From NCBI RefSeq assembly GCF_023115425.1, contig NZ_CP096032.1:1-64000 (forward strand): 64,000 nucleotides of DNA. The letters are read 5' to 3'. The first letter of the stretch is position 1. Each line of letters starts with the position of its first letter. Below are positions 17,229 through 26,980 of this stretch, one piece after another. The translations under genes and the position numbers were made by a program. This DNA comes from Synechococcus sp. A10-1-5-1 (GTDB lineage Bacteria; Cyanobacteriota; Cyanobacteriia; PCC-6307; Cyanobiaceae). The notes under the pieces are model-generated. The model worked only from the letters and a program-made list of their open reading frames with translations, made no database searches and was not told where the DNA came from.

Positions 17229-17825
17229 ATGCGACCTGGCACTCCCCATCCGATCTTGGTGATTGCCAGTGGCAACCCTTACAAGGTGGCCGAGATCCAG
17301 TCGATGCTTGACGCCGTTGCCCTGGAGGTCCGTCAGCAGCCGGATGGTCTGGAGGTTGAAGAAACTGGCACGACCTATCTGGAAAATGCTCGCTTGAAGG
17401 CTTGCGCCGTGGCCCAGCTGACGGGCCAATGGGCCTTGGCTGACGATTCCGGCCTGGAGGTGGATGCCCTCGGTGGTGCGCCTGGGCTCTATTCGGCGCG
17501 CTACGCCGCGAGCGACCCTGAACGCATTCAACGGCTGCTCAAGGAATTGGGCACGAGCCCTTACCGCAGCGGCAGCTTCAACAGTGCGATGGTTCTGTCA
17601 GACCCGCAAGGTCGCCCGGTGCTCGAATCCCAGGGGATTTGTCGCGGTGAGATCCTCGCCAGCCCCCGGGGCCAAGGCGGTGGCTATGACCCGATCTTCT
17701 GGGTGCGTGAGGCAGGGTTGACCTACGCCCAGATGGGCCAGCACCTAAAGGACAAATTGGGATCCCGCGGCAAAGCTGCCCGCGCTTTGGCTCCAGGCTT
17801 AAAGGAGATCTTTGGTTTGGCCTGA
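17229..17825 (+). CDS. rdgB: XTP/dITP pyrophosphatase (HAM1/RdgB family)
   Basis: A 198-residue house-cleaning enzyme that hydrolyses deaminated purine nucleoside triphosphates (XTP, dITP, ITP). Motifs: N-terminal VIASGNPYKVAEI, the acidic ALADDSGLEVDALGGAPGLYSARYA and the GGGYDPIFWV signature; the C-terminal LGSRGKAARAL also fits. It starts at ATG 17229. It interrupts the carbon-concentrating genes, lying between sbtA and csoS1D, an arrangement shared by marine picocyanobacteria as far as I recall. Ends two bases from the csoS1D stop. Confidence 0.93.
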   Translation: MRPGTPHPILVIASGNPYKVAEIQSMLDAVALEVRQQPDGLEVEETGTTYLENARLKACAVAQLTGQWALADDSGLEVDALGGAPGLYSARYAASDPERIQRLLKELGTSPYRSGSFNSAMVLSDPQGRPVLESQGICRGEILASPRGQGGGYDPIFWVREAGLTYAQMGQHLKDKLGSRGKAARALAPGLKEIFGLA

Positions 17826-17827
17826 AT

Positions 17828-18622
17828 TCAGCGGCCCGAGCGCAGGTTGATTTGTTCGACCGCGCGCATGGCAGCGGCGGCGGCTTCGTTCACATCCCCT
17901 TCCCAGCCCGCCAGGGTCAGTCGGCCAAAGGCACCCACGGCTTTGACGTCAACGACCGTGATGTTGCTGGACTTTTCGGCTTCGTTGGCCGCCAGCAGGA
18001 CGTAACCGGCAGGTTCGGTCTCCAGGATGAACATGCTCATGCCGGCCTGGATCATGGAGCCGCGCCGGTTCTGACGGTTAATCAGCACGGCGTGGTCCGG
18101 GGTGATCGCCCGGATGACTTCAGTCCAGGTCACGCTGCAGCGGGTTCGCTCATGGACACTGCTGCCGATCGCCTCGAGCACCACATCGCCGGAGTGGAGC
18201 ACATTGCTCTGGTCGCGGTGATAGAGGGCGAGCGATCCGAAGGCCCGCTCGACAATCATCTGGCCGAGCCGAACCGTGCTCGCCTTGAGGGCGATGTCCG
18301 TGACCCGGTGAACGGCCATGCCCGGGGAAACCTCCAGCCAGAGGCATGCGTCGCCTGGAATGGGCAGAAAGCCCTGGCTCACCGTTCCCATATAGGTGGC
18401 GAGTTGGGGCTGAAGCGAATCGAGGAAAACGTAAGTGCGCAGCTCGATCGATTCGACCGCACTGGCTTGGCTGACCAGCCGCGCTTCGCTGTCGGTGGTA
18501 ATGACGCAGCTGGCTGCCGATGGGTGGAGCTCATCCAGCGAGGTGCCACTGCCGCTGAATCCCAGGTCGGTGCCAGTGATCTGGACCGATGAACTGCGTC
18601 GCCTGGGATTGCGTTCGATCAA
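17828..18622 (-). CDS. csoS1D: Tandem-BMC (BMC-T) shell protein CsoS1D
   Basis: A 264-residue trimeric shell protein made of two fused BMC domains (about residues 55-155 and 160-262), known to form a gated double-layered pore. Conserved stretches include [58 protein letters not shown] and [17 protein letters not shown]. The first 55 residues are variable and polar, as in homologues. The TTG at 18622 is a guess: the frame stays open upstream for another 30 or more codons, so the N terminus could be longer. Separated from the main operon by rdgB and sbtAB. Confidence 0.93.
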   Translation of the reverse strand: MIERNPRRRSSSVQITGTDLGFSGSGTSLDELHPSAASCVITTDSEARLVSQASAVESIELRTYVFLDSLQPQLATYMGTVSQGFLPIPGDACLWLEVSPGMAVHRVTDIALKASTVRLGQMIVERAFGSLALYHRDQSNVLHSGDVVLEAIGSSVHERTRCSVTWTEVIRAITPDHAVLINRQNRRGSMIQAGMSMFILETEPAGYVLLAANEAEKSSNITVVDVKAVGAFGRLTLAGWEGDVNEAAAAAMRAVEQINLRSGR

Positions 18623-18894
18623 GGGGTCGGGTGCTCCCTGAAGTTGGTTCAGCGCCGCTTCAGCGGCGGTGAGGTCCTCAGCTGACCAGCGGGAGGAGCG
18701 GGGTGATCTTACTGCCCGATCTCTGTTTTCCCGGAGCTGGCTTGAGGGAGGTGATCCAGAGGATCCAGGGGATCTCGGCGATTGGTTTGGGTTTGCCCCG
18801 GATTGGTTGCGCCGCAGCTGATGTCCGCTTGTCTCTGGGGTCTTGCGCCGCGGGCGAGAGCCGGTACCGTCCGGCCATCCCCGCAGGACTGCCC

Positions 18895-19329
18895 GTGGCT
18901 GCTAAGCGCTCTGCCTCTTCTGCGCCCGCCCAGGGCGCTGCTTCCGTTCAAGAGGGCGGTGATCTCAACGCAGATCAGGCTCTGGCTCTCGTCAGCATGA
19001 CCCTGATGCAGAAGCTCGCCGCCCAAGGTGATCTGCCTTGGGTTTGGAGTGAGGCGGAGGACGGCGGTTCCTGTGATGTCTCGGCCCTGCGCCATCGCTT
19101 GGAGCTAACCCAGTTGGCTCTGCAAACGGGCGCACCCCTCTCCACCGCTGAGGTGACCTATCTGATGGGAGCTCGCCCCGGCGGCGCTGAGGTGGAGCGT
19201 GGTGGCCTGCGTGCCCGGCGGATCAGCCGCAATGTCTGGAAGCTCGCCCAAACCGCTTCTGCCCAGGAGCGTCGGGGTGAGGTCACGAGCTTTGCAAGCT
19301 TCAACGACGGTCGTCGTCGCTTCGGCTGA
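18895..19329 (+). CDS. Conserved hypothetical protein divergent from csoS1D
   Basis: I do not recognise this family. A 144-residue soluble protein with a polar Ala/Ser-rich N terminus (about 25 residues), then a helical region ([27 protein letters not shown]) and a second helical region ([33 protein letters not shown]) that resembles a small winged-helix or helix-turn-helix unit, ending in a basic segment ([13 protein letters not shown]). The GTG at 18895 is chosen because it starts the well-behaved sequence; an in-frame GTG at 18703 would add 64 residues of unlikely composition. Its position at the edge of the carboxysome supercluster makes a regulatory role possible (inference only). Confidence 0.6.
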   Translation: MAAKRSASSAPAQGAASVQEGGDLNADQALALVSMTLMQKLAAQGDLPWVWSEAEDGGSCDVSALRHRLELTQLALQTGAPLSTAEVTYLMGARPGGAEVERGGLRARRISRNVWKLAQTASAQERRGEVTSFASFNDGRRRFG

Positions 19330-19728
19330 TTAAGGCAATTCGCCGCCAGCGCTGATCTCTTGGTCCCAGGCGGCGATCAGCTGGTCTTTCAGGGTTTCCC
19401 CCTGCAGCAGAGCAATCTCCAGTCCTCCCCACCAGTTGATGAGGGCCACGGGGACGGGCATGGCATTGCATTCCAGTTCGTAGGACTGGATGTGGTCCTC
19501 AGCATCGATCAGCACGCAGATGCTGAACTCCAATAGGCCGCCGGGCCAGGGGTGGAGGGAAACGGTCGTGATGGGCCCCAGGTCAATGCTCCACCAGGGG
19601 CACTCCGGTGTGACTTTGGGAACCCCGGATGGCAGGTCAAGCTTGGCCCAACCCCGCAGCACCAGTTGTTCCAGAAGGTCGTTGAGGCTGGAGCGCACGG
19701 ACTCCCCCCAATGGGGTGCCTCTGTCAT
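19330..19728 (-). CDS. Conserved hypothetical protein
   Basis: A 132-residue soluble, acidic protein of no recognised family, rich in Trp and hydrophobic strands (TPECPWWSIDLGPITTVSLHPWPGGLLEFSI), with no signal peptide or membrane segment. The ATG at 19728 gives the MTEAPHWGESVRSS start. It is convergent with the previous gene, with no intervening bases, and divergent from the APC permease by about 50 bases. No function is inferred. Confidence 0.6.
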   Translation of the reverse strand: MTEAPHWGESVRSSLNDLLEQLVLRGWAKLDLPSGVPKVTPECPWWSIDLGPITTVSLHPWPGGLLEFSICVLIDAEDHIQSYELECNAMPVPVALINWWGGLEIALLQGETLKDQLIAAWDQEISAGGELP

Positions 19729-19780
19729 GGCATGGGTTGTGGGATGCCAGCAAGCGCAGATCCGGCCATGGTGAAGCCAG

Positions 19781-21646
19781 TTGCACGCCACAGGGGTGCT
19801 GTCCTTTGCCCGTCGTCTTCTAGGGCGTCCTCTGCCGCGCTCTGAGGCTGACGCGCAGCGTCTCCCCAGCCTGATTGCGCTGCCGATCCTCTCGTCGGAT
19901 GCCCTCTCCTCGGTGGCCTATGCAACCGAGGCTGCCCTTGGGGTCTTGCTCCTGGCCGGCAGTGCGGCCCTCGGGCTATCCCTGCCGATCACGGTCTGCA
20001 TCGTTGGCTTGATTGCGGTCGTGGTGCTCTCCTACAGGCAGGCGATCGAGGCCTACCCCGAGGGCGGTGGTTCCTATGTCGTGGCCAGGGAGAACCTCGG
20101 CGCCTGGGCCGGGCTGGTGGCGGCGGCGGCGCTGCTGGTGGATTACACCCTGACCGCTGCGGTGAGCTTGATGGCGGCGGCCCAGGCCCTGAGCTCCCTG
20201 CTGCCCGGCCTACTTGCCCATGAAACCAGTCTGTCGCTGCTGCTTTTGGCCCTGGTGGGCTGGGCGAATCTGCGCGGTCTCAAGGAAGCCGGCCGCCTGT
20301 TTGTCCTGCCCACCTACTCCTTTGTGGTGATGGTGGCGCTGCTGGCCCTCTTGGGCCTGCAGAACATGGTGTTGACCCATGGCTTCCGCCCGGATGCACC
20401 ACCGGCGGTCGCCGCCCTGGAGCCCCTTGGCCTGTTTCTGGTTTTGCGGGCCTTCAGTGCCGGCTGTTCGGCCATGACCGGCATTGAGGCGATCGCCAAT
20501 GGCGTGAAGGTCTTCCGTGAGCCCGCGGCCCGCCGGGCCCAGCGCACGCTGATGGTGATGGGGTTGTTGCTGGCCCTGCTGTTTCTGGCCGTCAGCGGCT
20601 TGGCCTTTTTGTACGGGATTGCCCCCAACCCCGACCGCACCGTTCTGGCCCAGATCGGTCTGCGGGTGTTCGGTCCCAGCAATCCCCTCTATTGGTGCCT
20701 GCAGATCAGCACGCTGTTGATCTTGGGATTGGCGGCCAACACAGCCTTCTCCGGTTTTCCGCGCTTGGCGGCGCTGCTGGCCAAAGACCGCTATCTGCCG
20801 CGTCAAATGGCCTGGCTAGGGGATCGCCTGGTGTTCCAGAACGGCATTGGGCTGCTGCTGCTGGTCTCGGCCCTGGTGATCGTGGTCTGCCGCGGCAACA
20901 CCAATGTCGCCATCAACCTCTATGCCTTGGGTGTCTTCCTGGCGTTCACCCTGTCCCAGGCGGGCTTGGTTAGGCATTGGTGGCTGCGGCGAGGGAAGGG
21001 CTGGAGCGGCCGGCTGGCAATGAATGCCCTGGGGGCGATCACGACGGGCGTGGTGTTTGCCGTGATTGTCGTGAGCAAATTTGATGAGGGGGCTTGGATC
21101 GTGGTGCTCCTCCTCCCCCTTCTGGTTTGGGGACTGGCCGGGATTCGGCGCCGTTACCAACGGGTCTATGACGCGATCGAGCTGCAGCCCGGGGAGGATT
21201 GCTCGGTCCCCTGGCCCGATCGCCAGGACGTCTTGGAGAACCAGAGCATCGTCTGGCTGGCCTCCTGGAGCCGTCCCACGCTGGAGGCCCTGCGCTACGC
21301 CGCCCAGGTCTCCGATCGCGTCATTGGCGTCTGGGTCTGTGAACCCAACGACGACTTTGAGGCGTTGCGGCAGCGCTGGCACCGCCTTGTGGGTGATGCC
21401 CCCCAATTTGAGTTGCGCTTGCTGGAGAGTCCATTCGCCTCCTTGATCGATCCCTTTGCCCAGTTCGTGGCGGAAGAGGAAGCCCGCTGCCCGGACAGTC
21501 AGTTCACGATCGTGATGCCGATGGCGATCCCCAGACGGCGCTTTGATCACCTGCTGCTCAACCAGCGCGGCGTGAACATGCGGCAGGCCCTCAACGCGCA
21601 GCGCAGCAGGGTCTTCACCTTGGTTCGTTACTTCCCTCCGGCCTAG
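19781..21646 (+). CDS. APC-superfamily amino acid permease
   Basis: A 621-residue protein with about 12 transmembrane helices in the first 440 residues and a soluble C-terminal domain of about 170 residues. The APC signature is visible early (LSSDALSSVAYATEAALG, then YPEGGGSYVVARENLG). Substrate cannot be told from sequence. The start is TTG 19781 or GTG 19796. The C-terminal domain (QDVLENQSIVWLASWSRPTLEALRYA) resembles the USP-like tail of this branch. Its stop overlaps that of bioA by two bases of the shared CTAG. Confidence 0.85.
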   Translation: MHATGVLSFARRLLGRPLPRSEADAQRLPSLIALPILSSDALSSVAYATEAALGVLLLAGSAALGLSLPITVCIVGLIAVVVLSYRQAIEAYPEGGGSYVVARENLGAWAGLVAAAALLVDYTLTAAVSLMAAAQALSSLLPGLLAHETSLSLLLLALVGWANLRGLKEAGRLFVLPTYSFVVMVALLALLGLQNMVLTHGFRPDAPPAVAALEPLGLFLVLRAFSAGCSAMTGIEAIANGVKVFREPAARRAQRTLMVMGLLLALLFLAVSGLAFLYGIAPNPDRTVLAQIGLRVFGPSNPLYWCLQISTLLILGLAANTAFSGFPRLAALLAKDRYLPRQMAWLGDRLVFQNGIGLLLLVSALVIVVCRGNTNVAINLYALGVFLAFTLSQAGLVRHWWLRRGKGWSGRLAMNALGAITTGVVFAVIVVSKFDEGAWIVVLLLPLLVWGLAGIRRRYQRVYDAIELQPGEDCSVPWPDRQDVLENQSIVWLASWSRPTLEALRYAAQVSDRVIGVWVCEPNDDFEALRQRWHRLVGDAPQFELRLLESPFASLIDPFAQFVAEEEARCPDSQFTIVMPMAIPRRRFDHLLLNQRGVNMRQALNAQRSRVFTLVRYFPPA

Positions 21647-22911
21647 AGCTGCTCGAGGCAGGACCGCAGTGCTTCGTAGCACTGCTCCAGTTGTGCATCG
21701 CTCGTGCAGAGCGGTGGCAGCAGATAAACGACATTGCCCAGAGGTCTGAGGTAGACGCCCTGCTCGATGCAGTGGCGCTGGACGGTTTTGCCAATTGGGT
21801 TCAAGTAACTGGTCTCGCCGGCATCGAGTTCGAAGGCGGCCACGGTGCCGGTGCAACGGGCGTGCAGGACCTTGGGGTGGTTTGCGAGGGCTGTCAGGTG
21901 CGGTTGATGGCGCGCTTCAAAGCCGCTGTAGCGCTCTGGGTTGGCCTCGAGCAGATCCAGGCTGGCCAGGGCGGCGGCACAGCCCAAGGGATTGGCGGTG
22001 AAGCTGTGGCCGTGGAAGAAGGTTGCGGTGGGTTCGCTCTCGCTGATGAAGCCGGCATAGATCCGCTCACTGGCCATCGTGACGGCCATCGGAAGAAAGC
22101 CACCGGTGAGCCCCTTGGAGAGGGCCACGAGGTCTGGCTGGATGCCAGCCCGCTGGCAGGCAAACACCGCTCCGGTGCGGCCGAAACCTGTCATCACTTC
22201 ATCGGCAATGAGCAGGGCACCGCTGGATTGCACCAGTTCGGCGACGGCCTTGAGAAATTGAGGGCGCACCATGCGCATCCCCGCAGCCCCCTGGATCAGG
22301 GGCTCAACGATCAGCGCCGCGGTGGGTGTCTGTAGGGCCTCGCTGAGGACCGCCAGCGCGGCCGCTTCCCGCTCTTCCACCTGCTCGTCCCCCCAGTGGG
22401 TGGCAGGCCAGGGCAGCCGGGTGACATCGAAGAGCAAGTCCTCGAAGGCTTCGGTGAAGACCGAGCGATCGCCGACGGCCATCGCCCCAAAGGTGTCGCC
22501 GTGATAAGCCCCTTCAAAGGCAATCAATTGGCGGCGTTCACTGCCTTGGTTTCGCCACCACTGCCAGGCCATCTTGAGGGCCACCTCGACAGCGCTGGAG
22601 CCGTTGTCGGAGAAGAAGAGCCGCTCCAAACCGGTTAGGGCACTGAGGCGGCTGGCGAGCTGTTCGGCAGGGCTGTGGCTGAAGTTGGCAAAGATCACCT
22701 GCTCCAGCTGTTGGGCCTGGCGGCCGATGGCTTCGGCGATGCTGGGTTCCGCGTGGCCGTGGAGGGTGACCCACCAACTGCTGATGGCATCGATTAGTTC
22801 CCTGCCGTCTTCGAGTTGAAGCAGAGAACCCTGGGCTCGCACCACCCGCTGCGGCGCGTCGCTGCGCGCCACCTGGGTGATCGGGTGCCAGAGGTGGGGA
22901 TGCCAAGCCAT
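21643..22911 (-). CDS. bioA: Adenosylmethionine-8-amino-7-oxononanoate aminotransferase (BioA)
   Basis: A 422-residue class III PLP aminotransferase of biotin synthesis that converts KAPA to DAPA using S-adenosylmethionine. Motifs: the N-terminal HLWHPITQ typical of BioA, ELIDAISSWWVTLHGHAEP, FFSDNGSSAVEVALKMA, LIADEVMTGFGRTG and the PLP lysine in ALSKGLTGGFLPMA, followed by FFHGHSFTANPLGCAAA. The ATG at 22911 (MAWHPHLWHP) is the proper start. It lies four bases after bicA on the same strand, with no other biotin genes in view. Confidence 0.93.
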   Translation of the reverse strand: MAWHPHLWHPITQVARSDAPQRVVRAQGSLLQLEDGRELIDAISSWWVTLHGHAEPSIAEAIGRQAQQLEQVIFANFSHSPAEQLASRLSALTGLERLFFSDNGSSAVEVALKMAWQWWRNQGSERRQLIAFEGAYHGDTFGAMAVGDRSVFTEAFEDLLFDVTRLPWPATHWGDEQVEEREAAALAVLSEALQTPTAALIVEPLIQGAAGMRMVRPQFLKAVAELVQSSGALLIADEVMTGFGRTGAVFACQRAGIQPDLVALSKGLTGGFLPMAVTMASERIYAGFISESEPTATFFHGHSFTANPLGCAAALASLDLLEANPERYSGFEARHQPHLTALANHPKVLHARCTGTVAAFELDAGETSYLNPIGKTVQRHCIEQGVYLRPLGNVVYLLPPLCTSDAQLEQCYEALRSCLEQL

Positions 22912-22915
22912 GGCT

Positions 22916-24607
22916 TTAAGCGATGGCGCTGACGGCCTGCTGCAGGGCCAGGCGACGGTCCAACCCGGTGCGTTCAGCGGGCAGCTTTTTGTAGAGACCA
23001 AGCTTCTCCAGGCGGCGCTTGGTGGTGCCGCTGGCCCCCACCACGAAGACATCGCGGCCTTTCTCGATGGCCTCCTCCACTGCGTTTTCCACAGCGAGGG
23101 CTGCTGTGACCCCCAGGTGGGAGACCTCGGTGAGGTCGAAGACCACCGCGCGGCAATCGCCAATGGCGTTGTGCTCGCGGCCGATCGCCTTGGCGACGCC
23201 AAAAATCATGGCTCCGTTGAGCTGGAAGAGGAGCACCTGGCCCTTGGCTTGATCCAGCAGTTGGCGTTCCTCGTCGCTGATTTCGAGGTCGCCGTCACCT
23301 GTGCTGATCGACTTGACGCTCTTGCTTTGTAGAGCGCTCATCTTGTCGATGGTGAGGATGTTGGCGATGAAGACGCCCACACCCACGGCAGCGATGAGGT
23401 CCACCAGAACGGTGAGGGCGATCACCAGGTACATGATCAGCGCACCGCTGATCGAGATGCGATGGGCGCGCTTGATGAAGCCCCAGTCGACGATGTCGAC
23501 ACCCACCTTCAGGGCGATACCCGCGAGGACGGCCTGGGGAATCTGGGCGGCCACGCCAGTGAGGGCGAGGATCACCACCATCAGGATTAGGGCCCGGCTA
23601 ATGCCAGAGAGGGCACTGCGGCCGCCGCTCTGAATGTTGACGACCGTGCCCATGGTGGCCCCGGCGCCGGGGAGACCACCGAAGAGGCCGGAGGCCAGGT
23701 TGCCGAGGCCTTGACCAATCAGTTCTTTGTTGGAGTTGTGCTCAGTGCGGGTGATGCTGTCGGCCACCACCGAGGTCAGCAGTGCATCGATGCAGCCGAG
23801 CATCCCCAGCACGGCGGCATCCACCAGCATCAGTTGCAGTTCACCCAGTTCAAAGTGGGGCAGCTGCAGGGCAGGGAAGCCGGAGGCGATCTCTCCGATG
23901 CGGCGAATCTCTTCCCCGCCGCCGCCGCCGGAGAGGACCGTGATGGAAAGCACCGTGCCGACCACCAATGCAATCAGTTGGGGCGGGGCGATTTTTTTCA
24001 GGGCTGCTGGGGTTAACCAGAGAATCGCCATGGTGATCACCGCCAAGGTGATCTCCGTGGGCCGGGCGTTGCTTAGCAGCTGCGGCAGGTTGCTGAGGGT
24101 GCCCATCACTCCGCCCTTGGGGCTGGCCTGACCGAGGAAGGGGCCCAGCTGCAGGATGATCAGGATGAGACCGATCCCGCTCATGAAGCCTGAGATGACC
24201 GTGTAGGGCATCTGGGTCACATAGCGACCGAGCCTGAGCAGGCCGAAGGCGATCTGGAACAGGCCGGCCAGCATCACAACGGTGAAGGCCATAGCCAGGC
24301 CGTGCTCGGGATTGCGGGCGGTCAAGCTCGCAATCACGGCCGTCATCACCACGGTCATTGGACCGGTGGGCTCGGAGATCAGGCTGGGGGTCCCGCCGAA
24401 GAGGGCGGCGAAGAGCCCCACCAGCACGGCACCCCATAGGCCTGCGGCCGCACCAGCTCCGGAAGCCACACCAAAGGCCAGAGCCATGGGCAGGGCGATC
24501 ACGGCGGCCGTTACGCCGCCAAAGAGATCCCCTTTGATGTTGTTCGTGCTGATCTGGTTGAGTAGGCGAAAGCTTGACGCTCGTTGGGACGTCGACGCCG
24601 GTGTCAT
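22916..24607 (-). CDS. bicA: SulP-family bicarbonate transporter BicA
   Basis: A 563-residue low-affinity, high-flux sodium-dependent bicarbonate importer. The N-terminal NIKGDLFGGVTAAVIALPMALAFGVASGAGA and the substrate-site region TPSLISEPTGPMTVVMTAV match BicA closely. About 14 membrane segments are followed by a cytoplasmic STAS domain (about 440-550, AVVFDLTEVSHLGVTAALAVENAV). The ATG at 24607 is used. With sbtA and the NDH-1MS' genes it makes three inorganic-carbon uptake systems in 23 kb. A regulatory tail beyond the STAS domain is short. Confidence 0.88.
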   Translation of the reverse strand: MTPASTSQRASSFRLLNQISTNNIKGDLFGGVTAAVIALPMALAFGVASGAGAAAGLWGAVLVGLFAALFGGTPSLISEPTGPMTVVMTAVIASLTARNPEHGLAMAFTVVMLAGLFQIAFGLLRLGRYVTQMPYTVISGFMSGIGLILIILQLGPFLGQASPKGGVMGTLSNLPQLLSNARPTEITLAVITMAILWLTPAALKKIAPPQLIALVVGTVLSITVLSGGGGGEEIRRIGEIASGFPALQLPHFELGELQLMLVDAAVLGMLGCIDALLTSVVADSITRTEHNSNKELIGQGLGNLASGLFGGLPGAGATMGTVVNIQSGGRSALSGISRALILMVVILALTGVAAQIPQAVLAGIALKVGVDIVDWGFIKRAHRISISGALIMYLVIALTVLVDLIAAVGVGVFIANILTIDKMSALQSKSVKSISTGDGDLEISDEERQLLDQAKGQVLLFQLNGAMIFGVAKAIGREHNAIGDCRAVVFDLTEVSHLGVTAALAVENAVEEAIEKGRDVFVVGASGTTKRRLEKLGLYKKLPAERTGLDRRLALQQAVSAIA

Positions 24608-24717
24608 GACCGCTGAGAGTGGAAGCACGACGCTACGTCTGAGCGGAATCGATTGGGGCTCAGGCGGCAGTGCGCTGGCGAATCGGCCATCCTGAGGCCG
24701 AGACCTTTGAGCGATCC

Positions 24718-25827
24718 ATGGGCGAGCCCACCAGCCTGGCGTCCTTGGAGGCCAGCTTTGAGCGGGAAGCCCGCCTGGATCAGTCCTATGTCGTGCTCAC
24801 GGTTGCGGCGAGCTTGATTGCCACCTTGGGGCTGTTGGCTGACAGCGCTGCGGTGGTGATTGGCGCGATGTTGATCGCCCCTTGGATCCTGCCCCTGCGC
24901 AGCGCCTCCTTCGCGATCCTTGAGGGGCGACTGGCCCTGGTGGGCCGTGCGTTGCTGACCCTGGCCGTGGGCGTCGGCATCACGGTGCTGACCTCAGCGG
25001 CCCTGGGTTGGGTGGCCAACCTGCCGGTCCTGGGCGATGAGGTGCTGGGGCGCACCACGCCGAACCTGCTGGATTTGGGCATTGCTTTGGTGGCGGGGTC
25101 CGTGGCGACCTACGGCCGCCTCAAGCCGGAGGCGGTGTCATCCGTTGCAGGCACAGCGATTGCGGTGGCCTTGGTGCCTCCGGTCTGTGTACTGGGCCTG
25201 TTGCTGTCGCTTCAGCAGTGGGAACCAGCCAGGGGAGCAGCCCTGCTGTTTGCCGCCAACCTGCTGGGCATTCTTTCGGGGGGATTGCTGACCTTGGTGG
25301 CCACCCAGGCGAGCCTGCGCCAGCAGCTCTTCCGCAGTCAGATGGGACTCGTGAGTTTGCTGCTCACCGGATTGCTCTTGATCCCACTGACGGGTGGCTT
25401 TGTGACACTGCTGGGTCAAGCGCAGCAGAGGCAGGCCCTGGAAGAGGTCGAGCGTGCCATCACCGAGAGCCTGCGTCAAAACACCATCACCTTGGGGCGG
25501 GACTCGGAACTCACCGACGTCAAGATCGATTGGAGTCAGAACCCGCCATTAATTAAGGCTGCTGTGCGGGTGAGTCGCCCCAACCTGCCCACCCCAAAAC
25601 AGGTTGCGGCCGTTCAGGACTTCATCAACAAGACCCAAAAGTTCCGCTACCGCCTGTTGGTTCAACGGGTGTCGATCGATGTGATCGGTCCTGAAACCGA
25701 ACCCAATCCAGAGCCAACACCAGTGGAGGAGCCCCAGGAACTGAGCCCTGAGAAGGATGAGCAGGCCCCTGCTCCCGCAGAACCTTCTGCTCCTAACTCC
25801 TCTGCGGTTCCTGCAGCGCAGGGTTAA
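24718..25827 (+). CDS. DUF389 (TIGR00341) membrane protein
   Basis: A 369-residue inner-membrane protein of the uncharacterised DUF389 family. The family core is clear: DQSYVVLTVAASLIATLGLLADSAAVVIGAMLIAPWILPL, followed by about six further hydrophobic segments to residue 240. A soluble region follows (EEVERAITESLRQNT), and the last 50 residues are Pro/Glu-rich and disordered. ATG 24718 is preferred; a GTG at 24670 would extend it by 16 residues. Divergent from bicA by 110 bases. Substrate unknown. Confidence 0.85.
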   Translation: MGEPTSLASLEASFEREARLDQSYVVLTVAASLIATLGLLADSAAVVIGAMLIAPWILPLRSASFAILEGRLALVGRALLTLAVGVGITVLTSAALGWVANLPVLGDEVLGRTTPNLLDLGIALVAGSVATYGRLKPEAVSSVAGTAIAVALVPPVCVLGLLLSLQQWEPARGAALLFAANLLGILSGGLLTLVATQASLRQQLFRSQMGLVSLLLTGLLLIPLTGGFVTLLGQAQQRQALEEVERAITESLRQNTITLGRDSELTDVKIDWSQNPPLIKAAVRVSRPNLPTPKQVAAVQDFINKTQKFRYRLLVQRVSIDVIGPETEPNPEPTPVEEPQELSPEKDEQAPAPAEPSAPNSSAVPAAQG

Positions 25828-25883
25828 CGGGCTGAAGACATTTCTGCTGTTCTGTGCACAATTGGGCCAGTCCGCTGCTGGCC

Positions 25884-26969
25884 ATGCCTGACGCCCTCAC
25901 CCTTCTGGAGATCGTCGCCGGCATCTTGCTCCTGTTTGGAGGGGGTGAACTGTTCGTGGCCGGGGCCGTGGCTCTCTCGCTGCTGCTTGGCATTCCTCAG
26001 ATCGTCATTGGCCTGACGGTCGTTGCCTTTGGCACCAGCGCTCCCGAGCTGTTCGTGAGCTTGCTCTCGACGCTGCAGGGCAGCTCCGGCGGCGACTCCA
26101 TTGCGGTGAGCAATGTTCTCGGCTCCAACATCTTCAACGTGATGGTGGTTTTGGGTGCCAGCGCGGCGATTACATCCCTGCGGGTCCGCAGTCGCTTGGT
26201 GCGCCGCGATGTTCCCTTGCTGCTTGCAGTTTCGATGGCCACTTGGGCCATGGCCTCATCAGGAAGCTTCACCTGGGTGGCGGGCTTGGCCCTGTTGACC
26301 GCCCTGGTGATCACGTTGGTCTGGGAAGTCCGCTCGGCGAGGGAAGACCACGAGGACGGTCTTGATGACATTGACGCCGAGGGGGCGTCGACCACCCCTG
26401 TGGCCCTCTTCAAGTTGGCCTTGGGTCTGGTCCTGCTGGTGGTGGGCTCCCAGGTCCTGATCAAAGGCGCCATTGCCGCAGCCCAAACCCTTGGGGTCAG
26501 CGAGGCAGTCATCGGTTTGACAATCGTCTCGGCCGGCACCTCCATGCCTGAGTTGGTGACGTCCCTGGTGGCGGCCTATCGGGGCAAGGCGGATCTCGCC
26601 ATCGGCAACGTGGTGGGCAGCAACCTGCTCAACCAGCTGTTGATTCTGGGTTTGTGTGCCTTGCTCTCCGGCCAGGACGGTCTCTTGGTGAGCCCTGAAT
26701 TACTGCGCCGTGACTTCCCGGTGATGGTGCTAACGACCCTGGCTTGCTTGCCGATTTTCTGGAGCGGCGGTGTGATTAATCGCCTGGAGGGTTGGCTCTT
26801 GCTGGGGGCCTATGGCCTCTATTTGATTGAACAGATCCTGAGCAGTACGGCTGCTCCGGGGATCGATGAATTTCGACTCTTCGTGCTGGTGGCGGTTTTG
26901 CCCCTGGTGCTGGTCTTCCTCACCTGGACATCTCTGCGATGGATGCAGCAGCGCAAGGCTGCGGGGTAG
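25884..26969 (+). CDS. CaCA-family sodium/calcium antiporter
   Basis: A 361-residue membrane antiporter with the two inverted alpha-repeats of the calcium/cation antiporter superfamily: GTSAPELFVSLLST...SNVLGSNIFNVMVVLG near residues 40-85 and GTSMPELVTSLVAAYRG...GNVVGSNLLNQLLILG near 220-265. An acidic loop (AREDHEDGLDDIDAEGAS) separates the halves. Start ATG 25884 is preferred to the GTG ten codons upstream. Likely exports calcium or a similar cation in exchange for sodium or protons. Confidence 0.88.
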   Translation: MPDALTLLEIVAGILLLFGGGELFVAGAVALSLLLGIPQIVIGLTVVAFGTSAPELFVSLLSTLQGSSGGDSIAVSNVLGSNIFNVMVVLGASAAITSLRVRSRLVRRDVPLLLAVSMATWAMASSGSFTWVAGLALLTALVITLVWEVRSAREDHEDGLDDIDAEGASTTPVALFKLALGLVLLVVGSQVLIKGAIAAAQTLGVSEAVIGLTIVSAGTSMPELVTSLVAAYRGKADLAIGNVVGSNLLNQLLILGLCALLSGQDGLLVSPELLRRDFPVMVLTTLACLPIFWSGGVINRLEGWLLLGAYGLYLIEQILSSTAAPGIDEFRLFVLVAVLPLVLVFLTWTSLRWMQQRKAAG

Positions 26970-26980
26970 TCAATCGCGGG

